DNA from: JAFDVL01 sp031409955
GTDB taxonomy: Bacteria > Acidobacteriota > Blastocatellia > RBC074
Direction of reading: 5' to 3'
Length of the DNA: 64,000 nucleotides
Assembly (NCBI GenBank): GCA_031409955.1
Contig: JANNYF010000158.1
Span: 6,820 to 70,819 of the forward strand
The position numbers were made by a program, and so were the translations under genes. Position 1 is the stretch's first letter. The number at the start of each line of letters is the position of its first letter. This document shows, in pieces, positions 26,718 to 35,642 of the stretch. A model generated the notes under the pieces. The model was not told where the DNA came from. It was given only the letters and a program-made list of their open reading frames with translations, and did no database searches.

Positions 26718-27041
26718 TTACTTCTTTTCTTCGGGCGCTTCTTGTAAGCCTGCAATAGAGCTTTGCGTGACATCAATTTTGACGGCGGGGTTCTCCGCAA
26801 TCTTGAGCTGGATTTTCGGCTCTTTGTCTCGAACAATCGAGATCGTGCCGTAAATGCCGCCCGATGTGATGACTTTGTCGCCGACTTTCAAGCTGCCGAG
26901 CAGACCTTGCAACGCCTGTTGTTTGCGGCGCTGCGGAAGGATAATCATGAAATAGAAAAGCGCAAAAATAGCGATGATCGGCAGGAACTGCACGATAAAC
27001 GCTCCGGCTTGCAACCAAATCAAGGCAATCTGTAGTGACAT
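26718..27041 (-). CDS. yajC: Preprotein translocase subunit YajC
   Basis: A 107-residue YajC: one N-terminal membrane segment (about 8-34, ending FYFMIILPQRRKQQ, the family signature) and a small cytoplasmic domain with LKVGDKVITSGGIYGTI. It joins SecDF at the translocon. Five bases separate it from secD and 58 from tgt upstream, so tgt-yajC-secD-secF look like one operon, an order common in bacteria. Confidence 0.95.
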   Translation of the reverse strand: MSLQIALIWLQAGAFIVQFLPIIAIFALFYFMIILPQRRKQQALQGLLGSLKVGDKVITSGGIYGTISIVRDKEPKIQLKIAENPAVKIDVTQSSIAGLQEAPEEKK

Positions 27042-27099
27042 ATATTGGGGCGGGTTCTACTTTCCTTGCAAGATAATCTCAGGGGTCGTTGGCGCCGTT

Positions 27100-28290
27100 T
27101 CAATTCGCAGCTTCTACGCTTTTGTACTTGCTCAGAAAGCCTGCGCGAAATGCAGTGAATTCGCCAAGCGCGATAGATTGCCTGATTTGCTGCATCAAGT
27201 CAAGGTAGAAGGCTAGGTTATGGTACGAGCAAAGAATGCTCGCCAGCATCTCATCGTTCAAGTACAAATGCCGAATATATGCCCGCGAATAGCGCCGACA
27301 AACGGCACAAGCACAGTCTTCGTCCAGCGGTCTAGCCTCTTTGGCATACTTCGCATTTCGCACGTTCAACTTGCCGCGCGAGGTGAAGACTTGCCCATTG
27401 CGCGCATTACGCGTGGGCATCACACAATCAAACATGTCCACGCCGCGTGCGACCGCTTCCACCAAATCTTCCGGCGTTCCGACGCCCATCAAATAACGCG
27501 GTTTGTCGGCAGGTAGCAGCGGCGCGATGAATTCGGCTGTGTCGTACATCATGGCCTTTTCTTCGCCCACGCTTAGGCCGCCAATCGCGTATCCCTCAAA
27601 GCCAATTTCCAGCAATTGCTCCAAGCTTTGTTGGCGCAAGTCGTGATAAACGCTGCCTTGAATGATGCCGAATAAAAAACTGTTGCGCAAACTGTTAGTT
27701 TGCGTTGCGTCATCAGCTAAATGCCCGACCGCAAGTTGCTGACTGAACCGATCAAACTCCACGCGCGACCGCCGCGCCCACCGCGAAGTCAGTTCCAGCG
27801 ATTTCTTCGCTTCGTCGTGTGTCGCCGGGTACGGCGTACATTCATCGAACGCCATCACGATGTCGGAGCCGAGCGCGTGCTGAACCTGCATTGAAACTTC
27901 GGGCGAAATAAACTGCTTTGAGCCGTCCAGATGCGAGCGAAACTCCACGCCTTCTTCTTTGATTTTGCGCAATGCGCCGAGGCTGAAGACTTGAAAGCCG
28001 CCGCTGTCTGTCAAAAGCGAACGTGGCCACGCCATGAATTTGTGCAGCCCGCCAAGCGCGGCAATGAGTTCGTGGCCGGGCCGCAAAAACAAATGATAGG
28101 TGTTGCCTAGAATGATGCGCGCGTCGAGCGTTTCCAACATTTCCTGCGTCAACGCTTTGACCGTGCCGCGTGTGCCGACGGGCATAAAGACGGGCGTTTC
28201 GATTTGACTGTGGGCAGTGGTAATGAGGCCGGTGCGAGCCTGAGAGGTATGATCCTGCTGTTGGATTTGAAAAAAAATGTTTTCGTTCAT
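27100..28290 (-). CDS. tgt: tRNA-guanine transglycosylase
   Basis: A 396-residue Tgt that puts preQ1 into position 34 of tRNAs with GUN anticodons. Visible: DSGGFQVFSL near 95, D149 in MAFDECTPY, the nucleophile region GVDMFDCVMPTRNARNG, and the zinc site CACAVCRRYSRAYIRHL. Residues about 181-204 hold an extra loop of roughly 17 residues compared with the usual spacing before LFGIIQGS; nine of them (about 195-203) are encoded by a REP. The fold should tolerate this surface loop. Upstream of yajC-secDF. Confidence 0.94.
   Translation of the reverse strand: MNENIFFQIQQQDHTSQARTGLITTAHSQIETPVFMPVGTRGTVKALTQEMLETLDARIILGNTYHLFLRPGHELIAALGGLHKFMAWPRSLLTDSGGFQVFSLGALRKIKEEGVEFRSHLDGSKQFISPEVSMQVQHALGSDIVMAFDECTPYPATHDEAKKSLELTSRWARRSRVEFDRFSQQLAVGHLADDATQTNSLRNSFLFGIIQGSVYHDLRQQSLEQLLEIGFEGYAIGGLSVGEEKAMMYDTAEFIAPLLPADKPRYLMGVGTPEDLVEAVARGVDMFDCVMPTRNARNGQVFTSRGKLNVRNAKYAKEARPLDEDCACAVCRRYSRAYIRHLYLNDEMLASILCSYHNLAFYLDLMQQIRQSIALGEFTAFRAGFLSKYKSVEAAN
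27682..27704. repeat. REP inside tgt, copy 15
   Basis: Full-length REP with symmetric arms, read in frame as ATQTNSLRN. Its orientation relative to the coding strand is opposite to that of the copy in the kinase gene, so both reading directions of the REP are open in the frame used. Confidence 0.9.
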
Positions 28291-28303
28291 TTGTCAAAGC
28301 CGA

Positions 28304-28340
28304 TTATCTATACACATATGCTCATGTATAATCGCAATTA
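28304..28340 (+). promoter_or_regulatory. Probable brnT promoter and operator
   Basis: TATAAT at 28327-28332 lies only seven bases before the brnT ATG (28340), so transcription would begin at or just before the start codon (leaderless or nearly so). The -35 side is weak. The imperfect inverted stretch TATACACAT...ATGTATA over the same place could be where the antitoxin complex binds. Confidence 0.45.
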
Positions 28341-28642
28341 TGATTGAGCAGGATGGGATTTTCGAGTGGGATTCCAATAAAGCCAAAGCGAATTTGGCGA
28401 AACACGACGTGAACTTTGCAGAAGCTAAAGAAGCTTTTCTGGATCCAAATGCGCTTGAAATTTATGACCGCCTGCACGCGAAATATGAACATCGCTTCAC
28501 TCTCACGGGGTTTACAGGCTATCGCCTGCTGTTTGCAGTTTTCAAAGAATTGCCAGATGGCAGAGTGCGAATTATCTCTGCTCGTGAAGCGGAAAGGGAC
28601 GAAAGAGACGATTATGAAAAGAACCTTCTCCAAAACTTCTAA
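28340..28642 (+). CDS. brnT: BrnT family toxin
   Basis: A 100-residue BrnT toxin, a RelE-fold ribonuclease. The family head FEWDSNKAKANLAKHDVNF is complete, followed by EDP-like FLDPNALEIYD and the closing RIISAREAERDERDDYEK. BrnT cuts RNA and is neutralised by BrnA. I start at ATG 28340, where the family sequence begins; the longer frame from 28277 crosses the promoter. It overlaps the antitoxin gene by 29 bases. Confidence 0.9.
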   Translation: MIEQDGIFEWDSNKAKANLAKHDVNFAEAKEAFLDPNALEIYDRLHAKYEHRFTLTGFTGYRLLFAVFKELPDGRVRIISAREAERDERDDYEKNLLQNF

Positions 28643-29048
28643 GGTAAATGGGACGTCTCAACCAGAAGACGAAATCACTGTGATTGTGACAGAAAAGCAG
28701 TACCTTGAGAAAAAGCGTCGGGGCTTAACGGATGACGAAGTTCTCAAACCTGGAACATATCAGGCTGTGCGGGGCGGTTTTTTGAAACGACATCCTGAAC
28801 TCAAACTCCTCCAGCACCCCCCGAAAGTCCCTGTCACTATCCATCTCGATCAAGACATCGTAGATTCGTTCAAGCGCGCCGCCGAAGCCGAGAATGCCTT
28901 GCCGTATCAAACCCAAATCAATCTGGCGTTGCGCCAACATTTGCAGGAACAATCGCTGTCGCTTTCCGTCTCCGACCTGCCGACCATTAAAACCTTGGCG
29001 CGAGCGATTGCCGAAGAGTTGCAAGCCCTCGCGCCCAAGCGAAAATAG
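28614..29048 (+). CDS. brnA: BrnA-type antitoxin
   Basis: A 144-residue antitoxin. Its second half holds the BrnA ribbon-helix-helix region: VTIHLDQDIVDSFKRAAE followed by PYQTQINLALRQHL. It should bind BrnT and repress the operon. The N-terminal half is longer than in the standard ~90-residue BrnA and unassigned. The ATG at 28614 (MKRTFSK) overlaps the toxin end; toxin-first order is normal for brnTA. Confidence 0.8.
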   Translation: MKRTFSKTSKVNGTSQPEDEITVIVTEKQYLEKKRRGLTDDEVLKPGTYQAVRGGFLKRHPELKLLQHPPKVPVTIHLDQDIVDSFKRAAEAENALPYQTQINLALRQHLQEQSLSLSVSDLPTIKTLARAIAEELQALAPKRK

Positions 29049-29094
29049 TTGTGCGAGAGAATGAAGCGGAGACGAGCTTAGAAATTGGCCCCGC

Positions 29095-30624
29095 TCAAAA
29101 TTTTGGCCCCGCTTGTGCCGCCTTTTGTGCCAGCTTCCGCGCCACTTGCATCGCTTCGTCCAGCGGTAAATTGCTGATGCTCGGACTCCCGCCTGTGTAC
29201 CCTTGCCCCGCCGTATCCACGCGCAGCGTCGCCAACTGCAAGCGGCGCTCAAAGGGCGATTGACGAACCATAATCACTTGGCTCTTTTCAATCGGTACAA
29301 TGTACCTGGCACGTCCCAACCAACCGCGCTGCGTCTGAAAATACTGCGTACCGAGCGCATAGCCAAACTCACGATAGCTCTTCACGTTGATCCAATACAG
29401 CAGCGGTATGAGCAGCAACAACCACAAACCAATCAAGCTTTGTGTGCCTGCGCAAAGCAGTGCAATCACGAGCAACAACATCACGACGCCCACTATCGTG
29501 CCGCGCCGAATCGCTAATTTAGAAACCTGTTTCCACTCTGCCTCATCAGCCGCAAGCGTTGGAAAAAAGACCGAAAGCAAAAACGCCAACTCAGCGCGCC
29601 GCGCAATTGGCAACAGCACATCGCGGCCTTTGTTGTCGTCGTCGCCTTCTTTTTTGCTGCCGGAAATATCGGCGCGAATGGTTGCCAACCCGAACCAGCG
29701 GCGCAGCATGCTTTCTTCGACCTTCAGCACTTGAATGCGATGGCGCGGCAGGCTGCTGGCACGTCGCGTCAACAGGCCGTAGCTGCGGTGCAATTCATCG
29801 CCGTGCCGCGTCAATGTGTAATTGAAAAACTTCACCACCGAACCAATGATCGAAACGATCATCCCCACCATCGTCACGACAGTCAGGCCCGCCGCCAGCA
29901 CGAATAACGCCGCCCGCAAACCTTGCCGGAACATTTCGCCCGCCGCCACTTGCAGCAGTTGGCCCAGCCGCTTGTAAATCCAATCTGGCAAGACATCATC
30001 CGCAAACGCCCAAGCCGTGCCCAGAATTGCCAGCGCCGACAGCAGGTGATTCGACGTCAAGCCGTGCAACACCAAATCCTGTAAGCCGAGCTTGCGAATC
30101 ACTTCTCGCTCGGACGTTTCGGGCGTAGCGGCGGATTCGTTTGCCGCTACTTTTTTGGCAGTAGAACGTGCGGCGACGGCGGCCCGCAATCGTTCTGCTT
30201 CCGCGCGGGACAGCACGGATAGCTTTGCTTCCGCACCGTCTGCGCCCGCCGTTTCAATCACAGCTTCGACCACATCGAAGGCGCGTTGCAAGAGGCTTTG
30301 CTCAATGCGGATTTCGTGAATTTGTTCGAGCGGGATGTGGCGTTCTTTGCGTTCGATCAGGCCTTCGCGCGTGACCAGTTCGCGGCCTTGAATGCGATAG
30401 CTGAACGAGAAGTAGCGCATCAATAACGTCACGACTGTGCCGATCAACATTAGCCCAAACAGACCGATGCCGCCCCACCGAAACTTATTCCCAAGCAGCA
30501 AAATCGGAACTGCTGGAATGATCAGTTTGCGCAACGAACTAATCAGCCCCAACACCAGTGTCAGCGGATGCAGGCGGCCTTCGAGTAGCGCGGCGGTTGA
30601 TGATGAACGCCTCTCAGGCTGCAT
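29095..30624 (-). CDS. PH domain-containing membrane protein (YdbT-like)
   Basis: A 509-residue protein with several membrane pairs (about 28-75, 185-265 and 365-400) separated by bacterial PH (bPH2, DUF304) domains, each with a YRIQGRELVTREGLIERKERHIPLEQI-like core (shown in part: REGLIERKERHIPLEQI). Same layout as YdbT, with three such units. Role unknown; YdbS/YdbT affect resistance to some antimicrobials in Bacillus. The ATG at 30624 follows GGAGG, and the start overlaps the end of the YdbS-like gene by 11 bases. Confidence 0.85.
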   Translation of the reverse strand: MQPERRSSSTAALLEGRLHPLTLVLGLISSLRKLIIPAVPILLLGNKFRWGGIGLFGLMLIGTVVTLLMRYFSFSYRIQGRELVTREGLIERKERHIPLEQIHEIRIEQSLLQRAFDVVEAVIETAGADGAEAKLSVLSRAEAERLRAAVAARSTAKKVAANESAATPETSEREVIRKLGLQDLVLHGLTSNHLLSALAILGTAWAFADDVLPDWIYKRLGQLLQVAAGEMFRQGLRAALFVLAAGLTVVTMVGMIVSIIGSVVKFFNYTLTRHGDELHRSYGLLTRRASSLPRHRIQVLKVEESMLRRWFGLATIRADISGSKKEGDDDNKGRDVLLPIARRAELAFLLSVFFPTLAADEAEWKQVSKLAIRRGTIVGVVMLLLVIALLCAGTQSLIGLWLLLLIPLLYWINVKSYREFGYALGTQYFQTQRGWLGRARYIVPIEKSQVIMVRQSPFERRLQLATLRVDTAGQGYTGGSPSISNLPLDEAMQVARKLAQKAAQAGPKF

Positions 30625-31135
30625 CTGTGCCTCCGAGTGCGACCAGGTGATCGCGCAATCGCACGGCCTCTTCGTGCGCCAGTCCAGGAATCGAGATGCT
30701 CGCGTTTTGCGTGCCAGCCGTGTGCAATTCCAAGCGCGCCAAGCCATACATTCGTTCCAGCGGCCCCTGTTGCAAATCCACGTGCTGCAAGCGATTCAGC
30801 GGCAACAATCGCGTGGTCTGAAATAACTTGCCACTGCGCGTTTCCAGTACTTTGTCGTCAATGCGGTAGCCCCAGGATTGATAACGGCGTGGCGGATGCC
30901 AAACGCTAAACCACAGCCAAAGCGATGTGATGAAGCCCCAGCCCGCAATCATTAAAACTGCTGCTTTCGGTTCAAAATAACTGCCAACCACCACACCGAT
31001 CAGCGACGGGAGCATAAACACCACGACCGCAATTTGCGCGGCCACGCGCCACAATTTCACGGCGCGCGGGTCAAGCGGCTGAAATGTTACCAGATCAGGT
31101 TGTGGAGTGGATTCAAGCGATGATGGGACTTCCAT
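30614..31135 (-). CDS. PH domain-containing membrane protein (YdbS-like)
   Basis: A 173-residue protein with two membrane segments (about 32-50 and 58-78) followed by one bPH2 domain (WGYRIDDKVLETRSGKLFQT and RLQHVDLQQGPLERMYGL). It is the usual small partner encoded just before the YdbT-like protein; the pair probably forms a membrane complex. Downstream of the 54-bp tandem repeat. Confidence 0.85.
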   Translation of the reverse strand: MEVPSSLESTPQPDLVTFQPLDPRAVKLWRVAAQIAVVVFMLPSLIGVVVGSYFEPKAAVLMIAGWGFITSLWLWFSVWHPPRRYQSWGYRIDDKVLETRSGKLFQTTRLLPLNRLQHVDLQQGPLERMYGLARLELHTAGTQNASISIPGLAHEEAVRLRDHLVALGGTDAA

Positions 31136-31170
31136 ACGGGGAAGAAACGAAATTTTTAGAGAGCAGGTTT

Positions 31171-31290
31171 CAGCTCACGTAGTAGCGAATTCATTCGCTA
31201 AAGCTGATAAAGCAAATAAATTTGCAGCTCACGTAGTAGCGAATTCATTCGCTAAAGCTGATAAAGCAAATAAATTTGCTACTACGTGGT
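31171..31290. repeat. Tandem 54-bp repeat with hairpin potential
   Basis: Two perfect tandem copies (31171-31224 and 31225-31278). Each holds CACGTAGTAGCGAATTCATT; the element closes with CTACTACGTG, so the end pairs with either copy (about 20 of 23 positions). It fills the gap between der and the YdbS-like gene, and its end abuts the der stop. Confidence 0.88.
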
Positions 31291-32639
31291 TATCGCCGCC
31301 CGCGTTGCTGAATGCGAATCGGCGTGGCGAAAAAATCAAACGTTTCGCGCAACCGATTGATTAAATAACGGTCGTAGGAAAAATGCAGCTTCGCCCCGTT
31401 GCGCGCATTCGTGAACAGCACAAACGTCGGCGGCGCAACCGAAGCCTGGGTCATGTAAAACACCTTCAGCCGCGATTTGCCAGTCGTGGCTTTCGGCTTT
31501 TCTAAATGCTCGTTGTAGAACTGATTGAGCTGTCCCGTGCCGACCCGAATGTTGCGCGCGGCATTCGCCTTCGCAATCATTTCGTGCAGCTTGTGGACGC
31601 GTTGCCCTGATTGTGCCGACAGAAAAATGATCGGCGCGTAGTCCAGAAACCGCATTTGGTCGCGCAATTTTTCCTCGAAGACTTTGGCCGTATACGTGTC
31701 CTTTTCGACCAAGTCCCACTTGTTCACGACGATGATGACCGACGTTCCGGCGTCGTGCGCGTAGCCCGCGATGTTTGCGTCCATGTGCGTCGCGCCTTCG
31801 ATGGGATCAATCAACAACAACGCTACATCGGCGCGTTCGATATGTTTGCGCGCCATCACGACCGACATCTTTTCTTCCATCAATTCGGTTTTGCCTTTGC
31901 GGCGAATTCCGGCGGTGTCAATCACGCGCAGCGGCAACACGCCTTCTTTCGGGGAGGGAACCACGCTGTCTACGGCGTCGCGCGTCGTTCCGGCGATGGG
32001 CGTCACGATGACGCGATCTTCGCCGACCAGTTTGTTCACCAGCGAAGATTTGCCGACGTTTGGACGACCGATGATTGCCACATTGATTTCAATTTGTTGC
32101 TTCGGCGGCGGCGCGACATCGGGGATGACTTCCAGCGCGGCGTCCAGCAGGTCCGACATTCCCAAACCATGTTCGGCGGAAACCGGAAAGACTTGATCGT
32201 AGCCGAAGCGGTGAAATTCGCCCGCTTCGTTCGCGGTGCGCGCGGTCTCGGCTTTGTTGGCGACAATAAAGACAGGCTTGTTGAGCGTGCGGAGATGTTT
32301 GGCAATTTCTTCGTCGAGCGGCGAAATGCCTGCGCGCACGTCTACGACAAACAGCAATAAGCTCGCCTCGTCAATCGCGGCGCGGGCTTGCTTGAAAATA
32401 TTAGCGGGAATGACGGCTTCGTCATCGGGCACGATGCCGCCCGTGTCTACGACTTGAAAGCCGCGGTCGTTCCATTCGGCTTTGCCGTAAATACGGTCAC
32501 GCGTGATGCCGGGCAAATTGCCGACAATCGCGCGGCGTGAACCGACAATGCGATTGAAGAGCGTGGATTTGCCGACATTGGGGCGACCAATGATCGCCAC
32601 TGTTGGCAAGCGCTCCGTTGTTTCGATCTGTTCTGCCAT
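31290..32639 (-). CDS. der: Ribosome-biogenesis GTPase Der (EngA)
   Basis: A 449-residue double GTPase. G1 motifs GRPNVGKST (near residue 13) and GRPNVGKSS (near 195), matching G3 motifs DTGGI and DTAGI, G4 NKAE and NKWD, and a C-terminal KH-like domain ending RIQQRGRR. Der acts in assembly of the 50S subunit. I start at ATG 32639 (MAEQIETTERLPTVAI); the frame from 32744 has no family sequence before it. Confidence 0.95.
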   Translation of the reverse strand: MAEQIETTERLPTVAIIGRPNVGKSTLFNRIVGSRRAIVGNLPGITRDRIYGKAEWNDRGFQVVDTGGIVPDDEAVIPANIFKQARAAIDEASLLLFVVDVRAGISPLDEEIAKHLRTLNKPVFIVANKAETARTANEAGEFHRFGYDQVFPVSAEHGLGMSDLLDAALEVIPDVAPPPKQQIEINVAIIGRPNVGKSSLVNKLVGEDRVIVTPIAGTTRDAVDSVVPSPKEGVLPLRVIDTAGIRRKGKTELMEEKMSVVMARKHIERADVALLLIDPIEGATHMDANIAGYAHDAGTSVIIVVNKWDLVEKDTYTAKVFEEKLRDQMRFLDYAPIIFLSAQSGQRVHKLHEMIAKANAARNIRVGTGQLNQFYNEHLEKPKATTGKSRLKVFYMTQASVAPPTFVLFTNARNGAKLHFSYDRYLINRLRETFDFFATPIRIQQRGRR

Positions 32640-32735
32640 GCGTTGTTTTGCCCTGCACTGAGATTCGGGTAAGTAAACGCAAGCATAGAGGAATCTGGTG
32701 AGCGGCGCAAATCCGGCTTTTAAGAATAGGAATTT

Positions 32736-32911
32736 CTCATCCACGAAGACACACGAAGAGCCACGAGGGTTTTCGACAGGATGGACAAGATTTTTTGCAG
32801 GATTAGCAAGATCAATTCAACCCGCAACATGTCCTGTAAATCCTGGAATCCATCCTGTAAATCCTGTCTACTGCCTTTCTTCGTGTCCCTTCGTGTGTCT
32901 TCGTGGATGAG
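32736..32911. repeat. Long nested hairpin, CACGAAG class
   Basis: Outer arms 32736-32768 and 32879-32911 use the words CATCCACGAAGACACACGAA and its complement; the inside holds a second set of arms using ACAGGAT / ATCCTGT words. It fills the gap between the TonB-dependent receptor stop and der. The same outer words occur at 5352-5494, the same inner words at 41857-41975. Confidence 0.82.
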
Positions 32912-32917
32912 AAGGAT

Positions 32918-35599
32918 TTACCAACCGATTTGCAGCCCAAAACGAAACGTCCTGCCGTCATTCAGCGTGTTCGTAATCAGCCCGAAATTCGGGTTCGACA
33001 ACTCAAAGCCCGGCTCAGCGAATTGTGGCGTGTTGAAGAGGTTGATGGATTCGGCGCGGAAAGTCATGCGCCCATCTTTTTTGAAAGCCCACGTGCGCAC
33101 CAGTGTCGCATTGACATTACGAATCGGGCCTTTGCGAAAGACGTTGCGCCCCAGATTGCCGCTTTCTTCAATCGGCTTGATGAAGCCAAACGCTGCACGC
33201 GGCAGCAGTTGTTTGGACGTGTTCGGATTCGCAATCGTGCGCCCCAAAATCGAAGGGTCAAGGATATTCGGACGGTCGCCGCCGCTGCCGTCTACGTTGC
33301 CAAACCCCGGTGCGTCGGAGCCGGAAACGACATTGAAGGGAATGCCGGTTTTGACCAGCACGACGGCAGAAAAATTCCAGCCATTTGTGAGCCGATCCAA
33401 CGGTCTGAACTTGGGCTGTGGCTTGAGCAGATAATTCACGCGCCATAAAAACGCGTGTGTTTGATCGAAGAGGCTCAAGCCTTTCATGTCGTGGTGATTT
33501 TCAAACTCGGATTGGCTGCGCGAATCGCGCGAATCGTTTTCGTAAGCGTTGTTCAGGTAGTTCGAGCCGAGATCAATCGCCTTGCTGAACCAGTACGCCG
33601 CATCCATCGTCAGCCCGTGCCAATTCGACAGCACCAACGAAACGCGCCCGGCATCGAAATAGCCATTCGATGTGTTAACGACATAGCGTATTTCGGCAAA
33701 GTTGGAATTCGCACGCCGTTGATTGATGGTTGCCAGAGTTTGCGGAGTATTCGCGACGGCGTGTGCCCGGTTTTGATACCACATCACGAAGAGCTTATGT
33801 GAGCGGCTGCCCACATAACCCAATTGTAATCGGGCGAACTTTGAAAAAGCTTTCCCAAGTTCTGGCTCCCAGCTCAGGTTGTATTGATACGAATACGGCA
33901 ACGCCAGTTCCGGCGAAGTTGTATAGACGGTCGCGCGCGCAATCGGGACTTGCCCGCCTTGCGTTAGGCTGCCGAGTGGATTGACGAGATTCGGCGTCGT
34001 CACATTGATTTTGTTATTCAGCGGCGGGCTGTAGCGGATTTGCTGAAAGGTCGGCGCAAAGATTTCTCCGAAGTGAACGCCGAACGCACCGCGCAGGACG
34101 CCCAGATTTTCGGGCATTCGATACGCAAAGCCGAACGACGGCGCAACGTTGTTCAGGTCGCTGTCATACGGCGCTTGGTTGAAGTTGTTGACTTCGATGG
34201 GGCGCGTCGTCGGTTGATAGCGCAAGCCGAATTGCAAGTTCAACCGTTGACTGAACTGCCAGTTGTCGCCGCCGTAAAACTGCATATCCCAATTGCGAAA
34301 GCCACGATGAATATGCCCGACAGAAATGAGGTAGAGTGACGCTTGTCCGCGCCGCAAATTCTCGACGGCGTCAATCAACCGTTCCTTGCCCTCTTCGTCC
34401 TTGACTACTTCGCTATTGAACGAGAAAAAGCCGCGATGCACGTCAGCTTCACGGCCATTGAGTTGTCGCCGCACAAGGCCAAAGCCGAATGTCGTCGTGT
34501 GCTTGTCTTGCACGCGCCGTACTTGTCCACCGTAGCGAATTTGATTTTGCGCGCGATCAATCGGAATGCTGCCATTCGGCCCCAAAACCGTTAGCCCGGA
34601 AGGAATGATAAATGGCCCGACGGCTCCATCATCCGGCAATAACACCGAAGTCACGCGATCATAACTAGCCGTCAAATAACTCACCGTTGTTGGCGACCAT
34701 TGCCGTGTCCAGACGATGCGCGCGACGTGGGATTTGGTGTCGGTGTTTGGGTTTTGCCCGGCGACCAATTGGAACGCCTGCACGTTCTGATTGGTGAATT
34801 GATATTGCAGCGCAAGCCCGTCTTGCTTGGTCAGCGCTTGATCCACGCGAAAGTTGGTTTGGTGGTTGTTGATCGTTTGCGGCGAGTTCGTGTTCAGCGC
34901 ACGCGGATTGATGTCCGTGCGATTCGGCAACTCTTTGGGATAGGCGGAAAGAAAGCGCAAAACAATCACGCGCGTAGCCGGGTCATCCGTCAGCGGCGTG
35001 CGTTCATCGGGACGCGGCACCAGCACATTGCCGTTCACGCTCCCGCGAATTTTGATTTGCCCAGCGTCAATAAAAAGCTTTGCGTTGCGCCACAGGTTCG
35101 TTCCGACATTGAAGCCGTAATCGTTTTCGCGGGCGGGTTTGACACTGCCGACCTGAAAGAACGAGCGCGCCGAAAAAATGCTGTTGAGATGTGTCCACCG
35201 CACTTGCCCGTGCAGCCCGGATTTGAGCGTGCTGGGAATCGTGAGCAGGGTTTTAGGCGCGGTGCCGAATTCTGTGCCGAAGTAACCTTGCTCCACTTTG
35301 AATTCATTGACGATGGTGGCCGTCGTGCCGAGGCGCAGGTTCGCTTCTTTCAGCGAATAATTGTCTATCAAGTTGAACTGCACATTTTCGTTGCGGCGGC
35401 TTTCGCCCACCGCCGTGTCCGCTTTGCCGAGCAAATTGACATCGCTTTGCTTGCCGGAATCATTGGGCTTGGCCTCAGTTTCGACGGGCTTGTCGGGCGC
35501 TTTGGGTGGCGCAGGAGATTGCGCAAAGCTGCCTGGCAAATGGGCGACAAAAAAAATGATGGCGAGTGTTACTGCCTGAAATTTATAGCTACGTTCCAT
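32918..35599 (-). CDS. TonB-dependent receptor, Oar-like
   Basis: An 893-residue outer-membrane beta-barrel protein with a signal peptide (VTLAIIFFVAHLPGSFAQ). It has many aromatic-ended strands and the Acidobacteriota Oar-like ending (TVRAESINLFNTPQFAEPG-like: FRAESINLFNTPQFAEPGFE region, and FGLQIGW at the very end). It lacks the carboxypeptidase-like regulatory domain usual at the N-terminus of Oar proteins and has no clear TonB box. Cargo unknown; it probably imports a polymer fragment or iron/vitamin complex with help from TonB (22444-23214). Confidence 0.82.
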   Translation of the reverse strand: MERSYKFQAVTLAIIFFVAHLPGSFAQSPAPPKAPDKPVETEAKPNDSGKQSDVNLLGKADTAVGESRRNENVQFNLIDNYSLKEANLRLGTTATIVNEFKVEQGYFGTEFGTAPKTLLTIPSTLKSGLHGQVRWTHLNSIFSARSFFQVGSVKPARENDYGFNVGTNLWRNAKLFIDAGQIKIRGSVNGNVLVPRPDERTPLTDDPATRVIVLRFLSAYPKELPNRTDINPRALNTNSPQTINNHQTNFRVDQALTKQDGLALQYQFTNQNVQAFQLVAGQNPNTDTKSHVARIVWTRQWSPTTVSYLTASYDRVTSVLLPDDGAVGPFIIPSGLTVLGPNGSIPIDRAQNQIRYGGQVRRVQDKHTTTFGFGLVRRQLNGREADVHRGFFSFNSEVVKDEEGKERLIDAVENLRRGQASLYLISVGHIHRGFRNWDMQFYGGDNWQFSQRLNLQFGLRYQPTTRPIEVNNFNQAPYDSDLNNVAPSFGFAYRMPENLGVLRGAFGVHFGEIFAPTFQQIRYSPPLNNKINVTTPNLVNPLGSLTQGGQVPIARATVYTTSPELALPYSYQYNLSWEPELGKAFSKFARLQLGYVGSRSHKLFVMWYQNRAHAVANTPQTLATINQRRANSNFAEIRYVVNTSNGYFDAGRVSLVLSNWHGLTMDAAYWFSKAIDLGSNYLNNAYENDSRDSRSQSEFENHHDMKGLSLFDQTHAFLWRVNYLLKPQPKFRPLDRLTNGWNFSAVVLVKTGIPFNVVSGSDAPGFGNVDGSGGDRPNILDPSILGRTIANPNTSKQLLPRAAFGFIKPIEESGNLGRNVFRKGPIRNVNATLVRTWAFKKDGRMTFRAESINLFNTPQFAEPGFELSNPNFGLITNTLNDGRTFRFGLQIGW

Positions 35600-35642
35600 C
35601 TGTCTCTCAACGTTTCCTTTCTCGATTCCCCACGCCTATCTC

